Shown piece by piece: positions 36,517 to 48,653 of a DNA stretch of 64,000 nucleotides. The position numbers were made by a program, and so were the translations under genes. The stretch's first letter is position 1, and each line of letters opens with the position of its first letter. Below the pieces are notes generated by a model, which did not search any database, had not been told where the DNA came from, and saw only the letters and a list, made by a program, of their open reading frames with translations. Source of the DNA: Bretschneidera sinensis (Eukaryota; Streptophyta; Magnoliopsida; Brassicales; Akaniaceae); assembly GCA_023935145.1 (NCBI GenBank), contig CM043698.1, positions 68,623,501 through 68,687,500 on the forward strand. Reading direction: 5' to 3'.

Positions 36517-36771
36517 TTTGGTTGATGAACGCAAGAATGGTCACTTAATATTTGCCAAGACAGATGATGGTAGATTTAGAGTAAGGAAGTACCATCATTT
36601 AGACAATTTTATGTAATAAATAGTATATCTTTTCCTTCATTTTTTATAAACTTTTCTTGTTATCATATGATAGAATGTAAAGCATTTAGGATGACTATTG
36701 TTAAGGGTAAAACATGCCATTTTAATACGCAAGTTAAACACTAAAAACTGATCAATCATTCGAAATTAGAT

Positions 36772-37286
36772 TGTTAGGAGAGAATAGAGGATCAAAAAGA
36801 GGGTTAAGAAAAAAGAAGAAAAAGATTCACTATTTCGAGCAAATGATGAGCTCCCAAGTATTTATTGAAGAAATACTTTTGAATTTGCTTATTAAATGCA
36901 TGTTCTTGAAGGTTATAGACGATTTATAGAGCTATACAACCCTTAACATGCTTAGTCTTGACAATTAAGTTGGCTACAACTACTAACAACCTTCTAACAA
37001 CTTCGTAAAGACCTTAAGTACTTAGTAACTAATCTCTCAACTGATGTAAATTTGGAAAGCTTAGAGAATATAGTCCCTAGTCCATATAGGGAGTCTTCAA
37101 GCTCGCATATCCTTTCTAAGGTTTGAGACAGTGTTGGTAGCGTTCTCTTTTTCTGTTGTGTTGTTCTCCTTTACTCCTTCCCACTTCTTGGTTATATCTT
37201 CTTGTAGTTGTCTTGCTACCATCTTTGCTTCACTGTCCAGCCTTATGTTAACTTCTTCTTGATCTTTATCATTCCCGTACCCATCA
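36772..37286 (-). repeat. 3' LTR of the gypsy element
   Basis: Plus-strand ends are TGTTAGGAGAG and CCATCA. It is collinear with 41883-42406 over its length, with moderate divergence and small indels. A minus-strand TATA-like CTCTATAAATCG lies near 36925. Confidence 0.9.
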
Positions 37287-37379
37287 AAATGAACATTGTC
37301 CTCAAGGTTCAAGCTTAGTTAACACTTCAATAAGTCCTGAAAATTTTCCCAAGAAGTATCATCAGACAATAAACTTTTC

Positions 37380-40300
37380 CACTAAACAAATACTTGAGGA
37401 ATGATTTTACCTTTTAAAATGATTTTTCTTTTACCTAGCTCAACTGAAGGTAAGACAACAAACTGTTTGTTAAAGCTCACGGTGGTAAAGGAATAGCATT
37501 GGCAGTTGGAGTGGAGCTTGTGAAGGGTTTTAATAATGACACATGGAATATAAGGTGAATTCTGCTTCGATCAGGTAACTGTAGTTTGTAGGCTACTATA
37601 CCAATCTTCTGGACAATCTGAAAGGACTAAAGAACCTCTTGTTCAACTTATTGTTTACTCTAAAAGTTACAAAAGTTTGCAGTTTGACCAAGACTCAATC
37701 CCTTTCTAGGAAGGTTAATTCATTCCTGTGCTTATCTGCTTAAGACTTCATTCAGGACTGAACTTGAGCAAGGTTGGTCTGTAGTTGTTGTAACAGGTCA
37801 GTTCTTGTCAATAACTGGTGCTTTACTGCATCCAAATTAGAGAAAGGTGAAATATAACCTGGGATAGTAGGAGACTCTCAGCCCTATACAATCTTAAATG
37901 GGGTCATGCCAGTAAATGAGTGGTAACTAGTATTGTACCGAAATTCAGCCCAAGGTAAGTAACTAACCCAAGACTTGGGTTGTTCATGTGCAAAAGCCCT
38001 AAGGTATTGTTCTAAGCACCTGTTAAGAACTTCAGTTTATCCATCAGATTCAGTATGATAAGATGAGCTCATGTTAAGTGTAGTACCACTAAGAATGAAC
38101 AACTACTTCCAAAAGTGGCTAAGAAAGATTGGATTGCTATCAAAGACTATGGATTTAGGAAATCCATGATGTTTGATGACTAACTTAGTAAATAACTAAG
38201 CCATAGTGACTGCAGTGAAGTTAGTCATTAGTGCTCCAAAATGAGTAGCTTTGGATAGTCTATCTATGACCACTAATATGACAGTGCAACCTTTAGATAG
38301 TGGAAGACCAGTGATGAAATCCATGGAAACTTCTTCCTATATCTGATCTGGGATAGTTAGTGGTTGTAGTAGTCCTGCAACTTTTGTAGTAGAATACTTA
38401 ATGGATTGGCAAGTAACACAAGTCTCCACAAATTGTTGTACTTCTTTCTTCATTTTAGGCTAGGAAAAAATTGTTGATAGTATTAAGTATGTTCTTAAAA
38501 CTCCATAATGTCCTCCTATTGGAGAAGAGTGGAACTCATTAATGAGTATGTTCCTTATCTCAGATTGGGATCCTATTCTGACTTTACTTTGAAACTATAG
38601 TAACCTTTTTTTAATTATGTAATCTAGATATAAGGAAGGATTAATCTGAATGCCTTTGTGTAGAGTAACTAATTCTGGATAAGTATTCTTTATTTGTAAT
38701 TGTTCAATAATATCACATGTGGGTTTGGATATAGAGAATAAGGCTCCTGCACCAACTACTTCAGAAGTCTCATGTGACTTTGTATTATTCTCTAGAAGTT
38801 TAGATAGAGCATCTGCAACCTCATTTTCCTTTCTAGGTCTATAGACAATGACATAATCAAATCTAATAAGTTTACTTAAGTAGTGATGTTGCTTAAGTGT
38901 TTGGATTACCTGGTTCATCAAATTTTTCAAGCTCATATGGTTTATTTTCATGATGAACTTCATACCTAAAAGGTATTGTCTCCATTTCATAACTGCTTAA
39001 GTCATTGCGTATAGTTCTTTGAAATAGGTAGAAGATAACCTCATCCTATGACCGATCTTCTTACTGAAGAAGGCTAGTGGATGCCTTTCTTAAGTCAAAA
39101 CAGCTCTTACGCCTATATTTGAAGCATCTTTCTCAACTTCAAAGGTCTTTGTAAAATCTGGTAAGGTCAAGACTAGTACTTGAGTCATAGCTGTTTTGAG
39201 GTGAGTCAAAGCTAGTTAAGTTGCTTCATCTTAGCGAAAAACTTCATTTTTTAAGAGGTTAGTTAGATGGGCAATAATGGTAGCATAATTCTTCACAAAT
39301 TTTCTATAATAGCTAGTGAGGTCTAAGAAACCTCTACGTTGTTTGAGATTGAGTGGAACTGGTCATGTAGCACTGATTGAATCTTCCTCTAATCAGGTTA
39401 GACACCTTGAGCTGAGACCATATGGCGAAGATGCTCAATAATAAATTGAAAAAACTCACATTTTCCCATTTTGGCATACAGTTGATGATCAGAAAGGTAC
39501 TACAGGATTTGTTTCAAATGGTTCTCATTTTCTTCTAAAGAAGTTTTGTAGACTAGTATGTCATCAAAGAATACTGTCACAAAATGCCTTAGAAAAGGTT
39601 TGAAGATCACGTTCATTGTTGCTTGAAAGGTAGAAGTAGCATTTGTCAAACAAAATAACATAAGCAAGAATTCATAATGCCCTTCATATGTCCTTACTGC
39701 AATCTTGTGAATATCTTGGTCTTTTACTCTAATTTGATGATAACCAGCCTTCAAATCTAGTTTTGAAAACACATTTGCTCCATGCAACTCATCAAGTAAT
39801 TCATCTATTGTTGGAATGGAAAACTTGTCTTTGACAGTTACTACATTAAGGGCTCTATAGTCAATGTAGAATATCCAAAATCCATATTTATTTTTTACTA
39901 GCAGAACTGGTGAGGAGAAGGGACTTTGGTTGTCTCTTACAATGATCCCATTTGTTAACATTTCTTAGACTAGTTTCTCTATTTCACCTTTATGAAAATG
40001 AAGGAACCTATAAGGTTTGACATTCACGGGTTTACTCCGAGGTAGGAGATGTATTTGATGATTTAGGGGTCTAGAAAAAAGTAAATGAGAAGGTTCTTGA
40101 AAAACAGTTTGGAATTGTTGAAGTAAGTCAACAATCTTTTAAGGTATGTGAGATTTTTTTTGAGGGTGATACTTCTCTTCAGTCTTCAAATGAAAATAGG
40201 ATATAAGGCCTTCATATGCTGCAAGTTTCTTGAGTTGTTTAGGAGATAATGGTGTAGGATAGAGGTAGGATTCACCTTGCAAATGGACCTTCTGTTTTTA

Positions 40301-40658
40301 CCATATAAAATCCATGCTGAAATCCCTGTAAATAGGGAGAATATGACCCAATTTCTCTAACCATTGAATTTCTAATATAATCTATGCCCCTTGAATGGGA
40401 AGGACAAACAAATTTATAATAAAAATATGCTGCTGTAATGTGAGAGAAATGGTATCCATTCCCCACATAGACTTTAAACATTTTAGAGAACGAAATGGAT
40501 ATGCTTGATCTTATTGCTACTTCTTCCTGGATGAAGTTATGAGTACTCCCACTATCAATTAAGATTTGTACTTTAAACTGCTCATGAAAACCACTTAGTC
40601 TAAGAGTTTTAGGATTGAGTTTTCCAGCTAAAGCATTTAGGCTAATTTCTAATAACAA
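37380..40658 (-). pseudogene. Gypsy pol remnant (protease to chromodomain)
   Basis: Read from right to left. Aspartic protease is at 40658-40272 with the active-site motif ILIDSGSTHNFI (near 40550). Reverse transcriptase is at 39961-39500 with [22 protein letters not shown] and the catalytic FFDDILVY box. RNase H ends at about 38800 with KENEVADALSKLL. The integrase core at about 38455-37890 shows SMDFITGLPLSKG and a VFDSNP segment; stops interrupt it, including one in place of the Gln of the DGQTEVLNR motif. The C-terminal part shows VAYKLQLPDRSRIH (about 37575) and a WENFQDLLK chromodomain end near 37340. Reverse transcriptase is the best preserved part. Confidence 0.85.
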
Positions 40659-40689
40659 TTGAGTGCTTTTTTTCTTATAAATGGGTGAG

Positions 40690-41772
40690 AGTGTGATCTT
40701 CTTGGGTAGTAATAGTACATAAGTTCGCTTCTTGGTCTCCTATAAACAACTAAATCTCGCCTTTACATTTATGGCCAAGGTTATATTTTTCATTGCAGGT
40801 GTAGCAAAAACCCTTTTCCCTTCTAACATTCAATTCTATAAGACTTAGTCTTTTAACAGGGAATTATGGTTGCTGATTATTAATAAGAAACGTTGGGGAC
40901 CTTGTGTTGTAGTACTAGTAGAAATAGGATATTACTTAGGAATTGATAAAGATGATTTCTTAAATGTTCCTTGGTTCAGGTTAGAGGAGAGTGTGGTGTA
41001 CCATGGAGGTTTAAGAGCTTACTTGATGTCATTGTACTTTCCTTCCTATAGTCTTACAATAGCCATAGCCTGGATTACAGAAGATGGTTAAGCAAGCAAG
41101 AGTTCTCTCTTTAATTCAGGTTTAAGACCTGAAATGAATAGGCTAGCCAAGAAAGATTCAGATAACCTATGTACTCTTATAGCCAGTGCTTCAAACTGTG
41201 CTTGATAATCAGCAACAAAAGAAACTTACTGCAACTTGACTAATGCCTCTTGTGGATCTTTATAAGTTGGTGGTCCCAACCTCAATTTGATTTCTTCAAG
41301 AGATGCTGCCAAGATTGAATGAACCCTTCAACATGTATCCATTGATACCAAGCCAAAGCAGTGCCCCTCCATGTAAAAAGATGAGATGATAATCCTTTGA
41401 TAAAAAAATATATTGTGATACTCAAAGAATTGTTCTGCTTTAAACACCCATCTTTAGACATCTAAACCATCAAATCTTGGGAACTTCAATCTAAAATGTT
41501 AAGTACTTGAGGCAGCATATACATTTTCTTGCAAGTAAAAATGATTGAGACCCTCATGTCTTGACTGAGATTCTTGTTGATTCTGAAAGTGATGTTGAGG
41601 CTGAAGATTCTCAATTAAAACCATGGGTTTATTTAAGGTTTGATTTATCTTTAAAAATTGTTGCTCTGTATTCTTCTCGAATTTAAAAAGTTCTTGATAT
41701 TAAGCTATTTGAAAATTTCGGAAAGTCTTGATATTCTCATTTAGTTTATTGATTCTTGTTCCCTCTGACATT
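40690..41772 (-). pseudogene. Gypsy gag remnant with CCHC zinc knuckle
   Basis: The likely start reads MSEGTRINKLNENIKTF from 41772, about 110 bp inside the 5' LTR edge, matching the usual start of chromovirus gag. A CCHC knuckle of form CYTCNEKYNLGHKC lies near 40775-40820, just ahead of the protease. Frameshifts and stops break the region between. Confidence 0.75.
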
Positions 41773-41882
41773 ATTGTATGATTGTTATGGTTGATGTAAG
41801 ATTGTAGAATAGTATTGGAATTTAGTAAAGAAGATAGAGAATGAATGAAAACTAATGGTACAAAGAAAAATGAAAGCACCAA

Positions 41883-42406
41883 TGTTAGGAGAGGGAATAG
41901 AGGACGGAAAAGAGGGTTAAGAAAAAAGAAGAAAAATGTGAGAAAATGATTCACTATTTTGAGCAATTGATGAGATCCCAAGTATTTCTTGAAGAAATAC
42001 TTATGAATTTTCTTATTAAATGCCTCTTCTCTCTAATTACAACCTATTTATAGAGCTATACAACCATTAGCATGCTTAGTCTTGACAATTAAGTTGGTTA
42101 CAACTATTAATAACTTTCTAACAGCTTTATCATTATCTTAACTATTTAGTAACCAATCTCCCAGGAGATGTAAGATTGCAAAGCTTAGAGAATATAGTCC
42201 TTAGTCCAAGTAGGCAATCTTTTAGCTTGCATACTCATTCTATGGTTTGAGACAGTGTTGGTAGCCTTATCTTCTTTTGCTGTGTTGTTCTCCTCTACTC
42301 TTTCCCACTCCCTAGTTATATCTTCTTGTAATTGTTTTGCTACCATCTTTCTTTCACCGTCCAGCCTTATGTTAACTTTTTCTTTATCTCTATCATAGAT
42401 CCATCA
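41883..42406 (-). repeat. 5' LTR of the gypsy element
   Basis: Plus-strand ends are TGTTAGGAGAG and CCATCA. A minus-strand TATA box (CTCTATAAATAGG) lies near 42050 and is the likely promoter. Its outer edge abuts the minisatellite block that starts at 42407. Confidence 0.9.
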
Positions 42407-42841
42407 AAAGTAGCAATTATATTTGTTCAAAATAATATTACTTTATTTTTAATAATGAATTTGAATCTTTTCATTAATATTAAAATAAAGATTGAATATC
42501 ATTATGATAAATTTGAATCATTATAATTGTTGATGGGGAACTAAGCAATGAAATCCTTTCAAAATAAGTATTACTATGTTCCTGATAACAAATTTAAATC
42601 TTTCGATTAATATTAAAATGAAGATTGAATGTCATTATAATAAATTTAAATCATTATAATTGTTGATGGGAACATAGCAATGAGATATGTTCAAAATAAG
42701 TATTACTCTGTTTTTTATCACAAATTTGTATACATCCATTAATATTAAAATGAAGATTGAATGTCATTATGATAATTTTAATCATTATAATTGTTGATAA
42801 GGAAAAAGAAATGAGATTCGTTTAAAATAAGTATTACTTTG
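42407..42841. repeat. Minisatellite, about 125-134 bp unit, left block
   Basis: Units carry TTCAAAATAAGTATTACT, then ATTAATATTAAAATGAAGAT, then ATCATTATAATTGTTGAT. The TTCAAAATA landmark recurs near 42426, 42557, 42690 and 42821, giving periods of about 129-134 bp. The array continues at 46266 beyond the copia element. Confidence 0.9.
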
Positions 42842-43324
42842 TATTGCTGAAATTGTAATAATTTACTTGAAATAATCAATAAGAAAGATTTTACAAAAAG
42901 GAAAGAGTTACATAGCATTGGATTGAGACATGACACTCATTCTCTTTAAGGTGATTCAAGCCACTGTGGGAGTTACTTTCTCAACCGGTGCAATAGGTCA
43001 CTGACTTGTCACCTCTAGGATACAACACCCCAGTTATACTGCGTCGTATAGCTCTCACAATATTGCACTTAAAGGAGAACCCAAAGCTCCACAAAAAATA
43101 CTTTTCTTTGTCCGAAAAAATAAAAGAATAACAAAATAAGAATAAAAGCCAATGTAAGAGCGAAATAGCTTGAGGTGTGTCTGAAACACTCTCATGCAAG
43201 GCTTATATAGGCTTAGAGAGTCGGGGGTTAGTAGAAATGGAGTTACGCATATTGTGTAACTCTATCTAAAAATCCCCATTTTCCCATTAAATGCATATAT
43301 TTTTTTATATTAAAATATCTAACA
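42842..43324 (-). repeat. 3' LTR of the copia element
   Basis: Shares with 45786-46265 the blocks GGAGTTACTTTCTCAACCGG, GCTCTCACAATATTGCACTT and ATTAAATGCATATAT, and a minus-strand TATA box CCTATATAAG near 43203. The inner edge carries minus-strand TTGAGGA before TGTTAG, the polypurine position. Confidence 0.9.
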
Positions 43325-43916
43325 TTCCTCAAATAATTTTCATTAAAAAAATAAAATATCATGAAAATAAAATTATCAGGCAAAGATAGACCATTATGCA
43401 TCGTGAAGGCATGCTCTGCATTGAATATTCACTTAGTATTTCAACAATTCCTATTCTATAACTAGTAGTGGACCAGACCTTGAACTATGGTTTCTTAAGG
43501 GAGATAGGATATTTCTTTACATATATAATAGTCCAGGTATTGACATATGCTTTATTACCCAGCACGTTATGGCCATGTGTTTATCCCGGTTTAGTGAACC
43601 ATGTAGAGAAGAAGCCCAATTCTTCTAGGAAGTGGCCTCACTTCCAAGCTCACATAGGTGAAATCCATCAAGGATGCTGCAATTATGACACCCCATTCAT
43701 TAGAGGTATGGATCTTCATTAAGAGTTTAAAACTCATCCTCCTATTCAATTACAAGATAGATGCACTTACAGCTTAGGGATAGGTTTAAAAGCTTGTATG
43801 CTCTAGATTTAGTGCATCTCACCACCAAACCACCCTATGATTCATTCTTCCCATTGAACCTAGTTTTCAGGATCTCTGGTCCCTGAGTTGGGTATTCTTA
43901 TAGTTGGTTTTTGAAT

Positions 43917-44156
43917 TTATGGGCTTTAGCTTCATCCCCCTCGATGTCATCAAGACATTTTTTTCTAGCTAGAGCCTTTGTTAAAGGATCTGCAAGATTA
44001 TCACATGATTTAATATAATCAACAGTTATAACATCATTACTAAAATAAAATCTCATAATACTATGCTTTCTTCTCATATGTCTTGATTTTCCATTATAAT
44101 AACGATTACGTACTCTATCAATAACAGCAGTGTTATCTCAATGTATAAAGATTGGA
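43917..44156 (-). pseudogene. Copia pol fragment, RNase H end
   Basis: Minus-strand reading shows DNTAVIDRVRNRYYNGKSRH, then MRRKHSIMRFYF and VDYIKSCDNLADPLTKALAR, the copia RNase H C-terminal signature. One stop replaces a residue just before the DNTAV block. The rest of pol upstream (to the right) is not recognisable until the protease piece. Confidence 0.85.
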
Positions 44157-45129
44157 GGTATGGTTTTTTTTCACATGGGAAGTTCAAACCAATTGGCTTT
44201 CTCGCATGCTTATCATGAACACTTTTACTATATATGCATTTGTCACATTCATTGGATTTAAAACCATTTTCTATTATGCATATATCAAAAAATTTATTCC
44301 ATTTGTTTTGAGGTTTGTCTTAAGCCATACAAAGATTTGATCAAATTACATACTTTCTTTTCTTGGCTTTTTCTCAAAACACTGCATTAAGTGATACCAA
44401 AACTTATATCAATGTTATGAGAGTATCCCTAACATTTTATTTTTCATTTTTTTCTTGGCCCCCTCTATTTTTTTTTAAATTTAAAAGAAAAATTATCTTC
44501 ATAAAAAATAATATCACTTGACTTAAAAACAATTACTTTTTATGTTATGTTTACATATTTTTCAGTTATGTTGTATAGCTTATGCATATTGCACGTTACA
44601 ATTACATAAAATATAAACTTTTTTTGGTTGAAGGGATATATTGTAACTTAGTTACAATTACAACTACAGTTTCTATTAACACATTTTACTGTACATACTT
44701 TGCATGACTTATACTATGAACAGACTTTACATAGCGAACATTTAATGTGTCTGTTAGTTTTATGTTTTCACGAATGCATGAGATGTTATAATGTATTATA
44801 ACTACACATTCTCTAGTTTATTTGTAAGAAGTCACGTGAACTACTGCAAGTTTTTATGCACTGAACTTTTTTTTTTTAGTGTTGCAAATGCATTCTTTAC
44901 AATGCTAGTGCAAATTTACTTTTTATAATAAGATACCCATAATGACTTTACAATATGTTTACTAGAACGCTTTTCTTTATTAACATCACTCACTGGGCAA
45001 TTCTGTGTGCATATTCCTTGCTCACAAGCATGTCATGATTTATAATCGCATATCAATCAGATTTCATAATCTATTCGAAATCAACCTTAATGAGGAGAAA
45101 ACAAGAAATTAAAATTTTTTCTTGTAATA

Positions 45130-45763
45130 AAAGTGTGTAACTCTTTCTTTAGAGTGAATTTCTTTCCAGAAGTGAAATTCAACTCAACCTCACCTTCACC
45201 CAAACTTGAGCGGTATGAGAATCACCAATCATAACAATTTTGAGTTATTTATAAAGAGTATAAACTTTTGAACCATTTTTTTTTTGTTGTCATAACAGAT
45301 ATGCCTTGAGGCACCAGAATTTGGCCACCACCCTTCCTAACTTTCCACCAAATTAATTTCAGTTATCATGGCTCACAAATGGCTCATTTGTTACGTTGGC
45401 TTGAAAAATAAACCTTTGCTTTCGAAATCAACAATTTCGAGCAACATGCCAACTTTTGCCACAAACAAAGTACCCATCATTTTGGTTATGTTTAGAATGG
45501 TAATTTTGGTTTCTACTCCTTTAACTCGGGTTTCCCCTACTTTGATTTTGGTGAGTGAATCATTTCCCAAATTTTTTATTTTTTAAATTTATCTTTTTAG
45601 GCTTCAATTGTGCATGATTTCTCATATTTGATTCTTTGGCCAATTTATCACTAGAAATAAAATTTACCTTGATTTTCCACTGTTTGAAGTAAACTCCCTT
45701 AAAATGAAATGGTTTGTTCAAATCACTAATTTTTCTGGTAGCTTTCTCCTCATCATCCGCCAT
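45130..45763 (-). pseudogene. Copia gag start and protease remnant
   Basis: A frame begins MADDEEKATRKISDLNKPFH at 45763, 23 bp inside the 5' LTR, with the FKGVYFKQWKIKV pattern of copia gag N-termini (F.G.NFKRW...M). Further left, the protease region shows a shifted NSGASRHIC motif (about 45300-45330), then GDSHTAQV and LKEVTHLLLQ-like pieces. Frameshifts break it and the zinc knuckle is not resolved. Confidence 0.7.
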
Positions 45764-45785
45764 GAGTGTTGAATCATTTTAAAAT

Positions 45786-46265
45786 TATTGATACAATTGT
45801 AATAATTTACTTGAAATAATAAATAAGAAAGATTTTACATAAAAGAAAGAGTTACGTAGCATTGGACTGAAATGCGACACTCGCTCTTTTTAAGGTGATT
45901 TAAGCCACTGCGGGAGTTACTTTCTCAACCGGTGGAACAGGTCACTAACTTGTCACCTCCATGATACAATAGTCCAACAATATTACGTCGTATTGCTCTC
46001 ACAATATTGCACTTAAAGGAGAGTCCAAAACTCCGCAAAATATACTCTTCTTTGCCCAAAAAATAAAAGAACAACAAAACGAGAATAAAAGCCAATGTAA
46101 GAGTAAAGTGGCTTGAGGTGTGTCTGAAACACCCTCATGCGAGCCTTATATAGGCTTAGAGACTCAGGGATTAGTGGAAATGGAGTTACACATATTGCGT
46201 AACTCTCACTAAAAATCTCCATTCTCCCATTAAATGCATATATTATTTTATTAAAATATCTAACA
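45786..46265 (-). repeat. 5' LTR of the copia element
   Basis: Collinear with the 3' LTR with few differences by eye, suggesting a fairly recent insertion. A minus-strand TATA box CCTATATAAG lies near 46146. Confidence 0.9.
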
Positions 46266-46620
46266 CTTTGTTCCAGATAACATATTTGAATATTTCCATT
46301 AATATTAAAATGAAGATTATGATAAATTTGAATAATTATAATTGTTGATGGGGAAATAGCAATGAGATCCGTTCAAAATAAGTATTACTATTTTTTTATA
46401 ATGAATCTTTTCATTAATGTTAAAATGAAGATCGAATGTCATTATGATAAATTTGAATCATTATATTTGTTGATGTGGAAGTAACAATGATATATATTCA
46501 AAACAAGTATTACTCTTTTCTGACAATAAATCTTTTCATTAATATTAAAATAAAAATTGAATGTCATTATGATAAATTTGAATTTGAATATTTTTTATTT
46601 GATAATATATCATGAAATTG
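46266..46620. repeat. Minisatellite, right block
   Basis: Continues the units of 42407-42841: TTCAAAATAAG near 46372 and TTCAAAACAAG near 46497, with ATTAATATTAAAATGAAGAT between. The period here is about 125 bp. Confidence 0.9.
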
Positions 46621-47012
46621 ACTCTATTTTAATTTTCAAATGATGAGATCCAAATCTTTGGACAACAATCTTCTAAAGTAGGAAGCAATTTTAAGTTTCT
46701 AACCTTTTTTTTCTTTCTAAATTTGACACCCATATGGATATTATATACTACTAACAGTACTCCCTATATAAAGTAATTTATAATGGTTTTAATTCCATTT
46801 TATGAATTACTATGAATCTGTGATTAATAAAACTTCTATTTATACAAAGCACAAGACAAAAATGACATTTACGTTACCATCAATAGAAAAAGTCGGGAAA
46901 TTCTGTCCTGATACAGTCTTCTAGATGCGAAATGACGTCTCTGGTCAAGGGCATTTTGATTTCTTGAATTCATCTCTGCTTTGCGAGTTCAGTCTAGCAC
47001 TAGTCTTTACCG

Positions 47013-47025
47013 CTATATATATTTA
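47013..47025 (+). promoter_or_regulatory. TATA box of the intact UGT gene
   Basis: CTATATATATTTA lies about 135 bp before the proposed start codon, the strongest TATA match in the 500-bp upstream region. Transcription would start near 47045-47055, leaving a leader of about 110 nt. Confidence 0.6.
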
Positions 47026-47159
47026 TCAACATTCATGTCAACCAATGGTCATACAAACTTAGAAGAAAACGTTAGTCTTTAAGCGTCACCTCCTTCAAAT
47101 CAAATTCTGTCGAAGTCTCCATATTTTCTTTGTACCCAAAATTCTGTTACCAAGTGAAA

Positions 47160-48653
47160 ATGGGTAGTGAAAATCCTCAGCTTAACATATTCTTCTTCCC
47201 ATTTATGGCTCATGGTCACATGATACCAACTGTGGACATGGCCAAGCTATTTGCAAGCCAAGGTGTGAAAACTTCAATAATCACTACCCCTCTCAATGTT
47301 CCTCTCTTCTCCAAAACAATTGAGAGATCCAGAAATCTGGGTAACCAAATCGATGTCAAGACCATCAAGTTTCCTTCTGTGGAGGCTGTTGGATTGCCAG
47401 AGGGATGTGAGAATCTTGATTCGGTCACTTTCAATTTTAAAGGGTCAGAAATGGCCATCAAATTCTTCATTGCTACAAGATTGCTCAAGGAACCACTTGA
47501 GCAGCTTTTGGAAGAAACCAGACCAGATTGCTTGGTTGCTGATATGTTCTTTCCTTGGGCGACTGATGCTGCGGCCAAATTTGGTATCCCCAGGCTAGTT
47601 TTCCATGGCACAGGTTTCTTTTCTCTATGCGCAGCAGAATGTATTAGGCTATATGAGCCACACAAGAAAGTTTCATCTGATTCTGAACCATTTGTTGTGC
47701 CTAATCTTCCTGGTGCAATCGACTTGACAAGAAAGAAATTGTCTCAGTTCGTGTTGACAGATGAAGAAACAGACATGGCTCGTTTGCTGAAAGATGCCAA
47801 CGAATCAGAGATAACGAGCTATGGTGTTGTTGTCAACAGTTTCTATGAGCTGGAGCCCGCTTATGCTGATCATTTCAGGGATTTTTTGGGAAGAAAAGCA
47901 TGGCATGTAGGACCTGTTTCGCTATGCAACAGAGGGATTGAAGATAAAGCAGAGAGAGGAAAAAAAGCATCTATCGATGAACATAAGTGTTTGAAATGGC
48001 TTGATCAGAAAGAATCCAATTCAGTGATTTATATCTGTTTTGGAAGTGTGGCCAATTTTACTTCTGCTCAGTTAATGGAGATTGCAATTGGGCTTGAAGC
48101 TTCAGGGCAGAAATTCATTTGGGTAGTGAGTAAAGACACGAACAACAATGAAGAAGAAGAGAAAAAAGATTGGTTGCCAGAAGGATTTGAGGAGAGAATG
48201 GAAGGGAAAGGACTAATCATAAGAGGATGGGCGCCCCAAGTTTTGATTCTTGATCATGAAGCAGTGGGTGGATTTGTGACTCATTGTGGGTGGAATTCAA
48301 CTCTTGAAGGCATCTCTGCTGGGGTTCCAATGGTCACTTGGCCGATTTCTGCTGAGCAATTTTACAATGAGAAGTTGGTGACTCAAGTTTTGAAGATTGG
48401 GGTTAGTGTTGGTGCGGAGAAATGGGTTAGATTTGAGGGAGATTTTGTGAACAAGTTTAAAATTGAAAAGGCAGTGAAAGAAATATTTATTGGTGATGGA
48501 GCAGAGGAAATGAGAAACAGAGCCAAGGCACTTAAGGAAATGACAAGAAGAGCTGTTGAAATGGGTGGTTCATCTTATAATGATTTGAATGCTCTCATTG
48601 AAGAATTGAGTTTGCATAGCCATTCAAGAAAGGAATCAAACAGAAGCTCATGA
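47160..48653 (+). CDS. UDP-glycosyltransferase, UGT73 family (UGT73B-like)
   Basis: An intact, intronless 497-residue enzyme, usual for the family. The start chosen is the ATG at 47160 (MGSENPQ), since family members start there; an in-frame ATG at 47130 would add 10 unusual residues. [14 protein letters not shown] carries the catalytic His (about residue 20), and D128 in [10 protein letters not shown] is the candidate partner Asp. The 44-residue PSPG donor-binding box runs from W357 to Q400 ([20 protein letters not shown] ... ISAEQ). The final Gln fits UDP-glucose preference. Sequence features such as [19 protein letters not shown] and WLPEGFEER resemble scopoletin/flavonoid glucosyltransferases of group UGT73B. 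Such cytosolic enzymes glucosylate phenolics or other small metabolites, but the acceptor cannot be read from sequence. Three dead relatives lie nearby (28522, 32448, 50262). Confidence 0.95.
   Translation: MGSENPQLNIFFFPFMAHGHMIPTVDMAKLFASQGVKTSIITTPLNVPLFSKTIERSRNLGNQIDVKTIKFPSVEAVGLPEGCENLDSVTFNFKGSEMAIKFFIATRLLKEPLEQLLEETRPDCLVADMFFPWATDAAAKFGIPRLVFHGTGFFSLCAAECIRLYEPHKKVSSDSEPFVVPNLPGAIDLTRKKLSQFVLTDEETDMARLLKDANESEITSYGVVVNSFYELEPAYADHFRDFLGRKAWHVGPVSLCNRGIEDKAERGKKASIDEHKCLKWLDQKESNSVIYICFGSVANFTSAQLMEIAIGLEASGQKFIWVVSKDTNNNEEEEKKDWLPEGFEERMEGKGLIIRGWAPQVLILDHEAVGGFVTHCGWNSTLEGISAGVPMVTWPISAEQFYNEKLVTQVLKIGVSVGAEKWVRFEGDFVNKFKIEKAVKEIFIGDGAEEMRNRAKALKEMTRRAVEMGGSSYNDLNALIEELSLHSHSRKESNRSS

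Larger units (their letters stand above)
36772..42406 (-). mobile_element. Ty3/gypsy LTR retrotransposon, chromovirus-like, inactive
   Basis: LTRs at 36772-37286 and 41883-42406 bracket 4.6 kb holding, on the minus strand, gag, protease, reverse transcriptase, RNase H, integrase and a chromodomain-like tail in the order of Ty3/gypsy chromoviruses. The LTR starts TGATGG and ends CCTAACA in element orientation. The sequence TTGGTGCTTTCATTT lies directly after the 5' LTR, where a primer-binding site belongs; I cannot assign it to a tRNA. The bases outside the LTRs do not match, so there is no visible target duplication. In-frame stops in integrase and elsewhere rule out activity. Confidence 0.9.
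42842..46265 (-). mobile_element. Ty1/copia LTR retrotransposon, deleted, with 5-bp target duplication
   Basis: LTRs at 42842-43324 and 45786-46265 are highly alike and enclose 2.46 kb. CTTTG directly flanks both outer edges (42837-42841 and 46266-46270), an exact 5-bp duplication, and the minisatellite unit reads on across it. The element runs on the minus strand. The outer terminus of the pair is TATTG on the plus strand, giving a TG...TA-type end rather than canonical TG...CA. The interior keeps gag start, protease and RNase H, but integrase and reverse transcriptase are missing. Confidence 0.9.
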
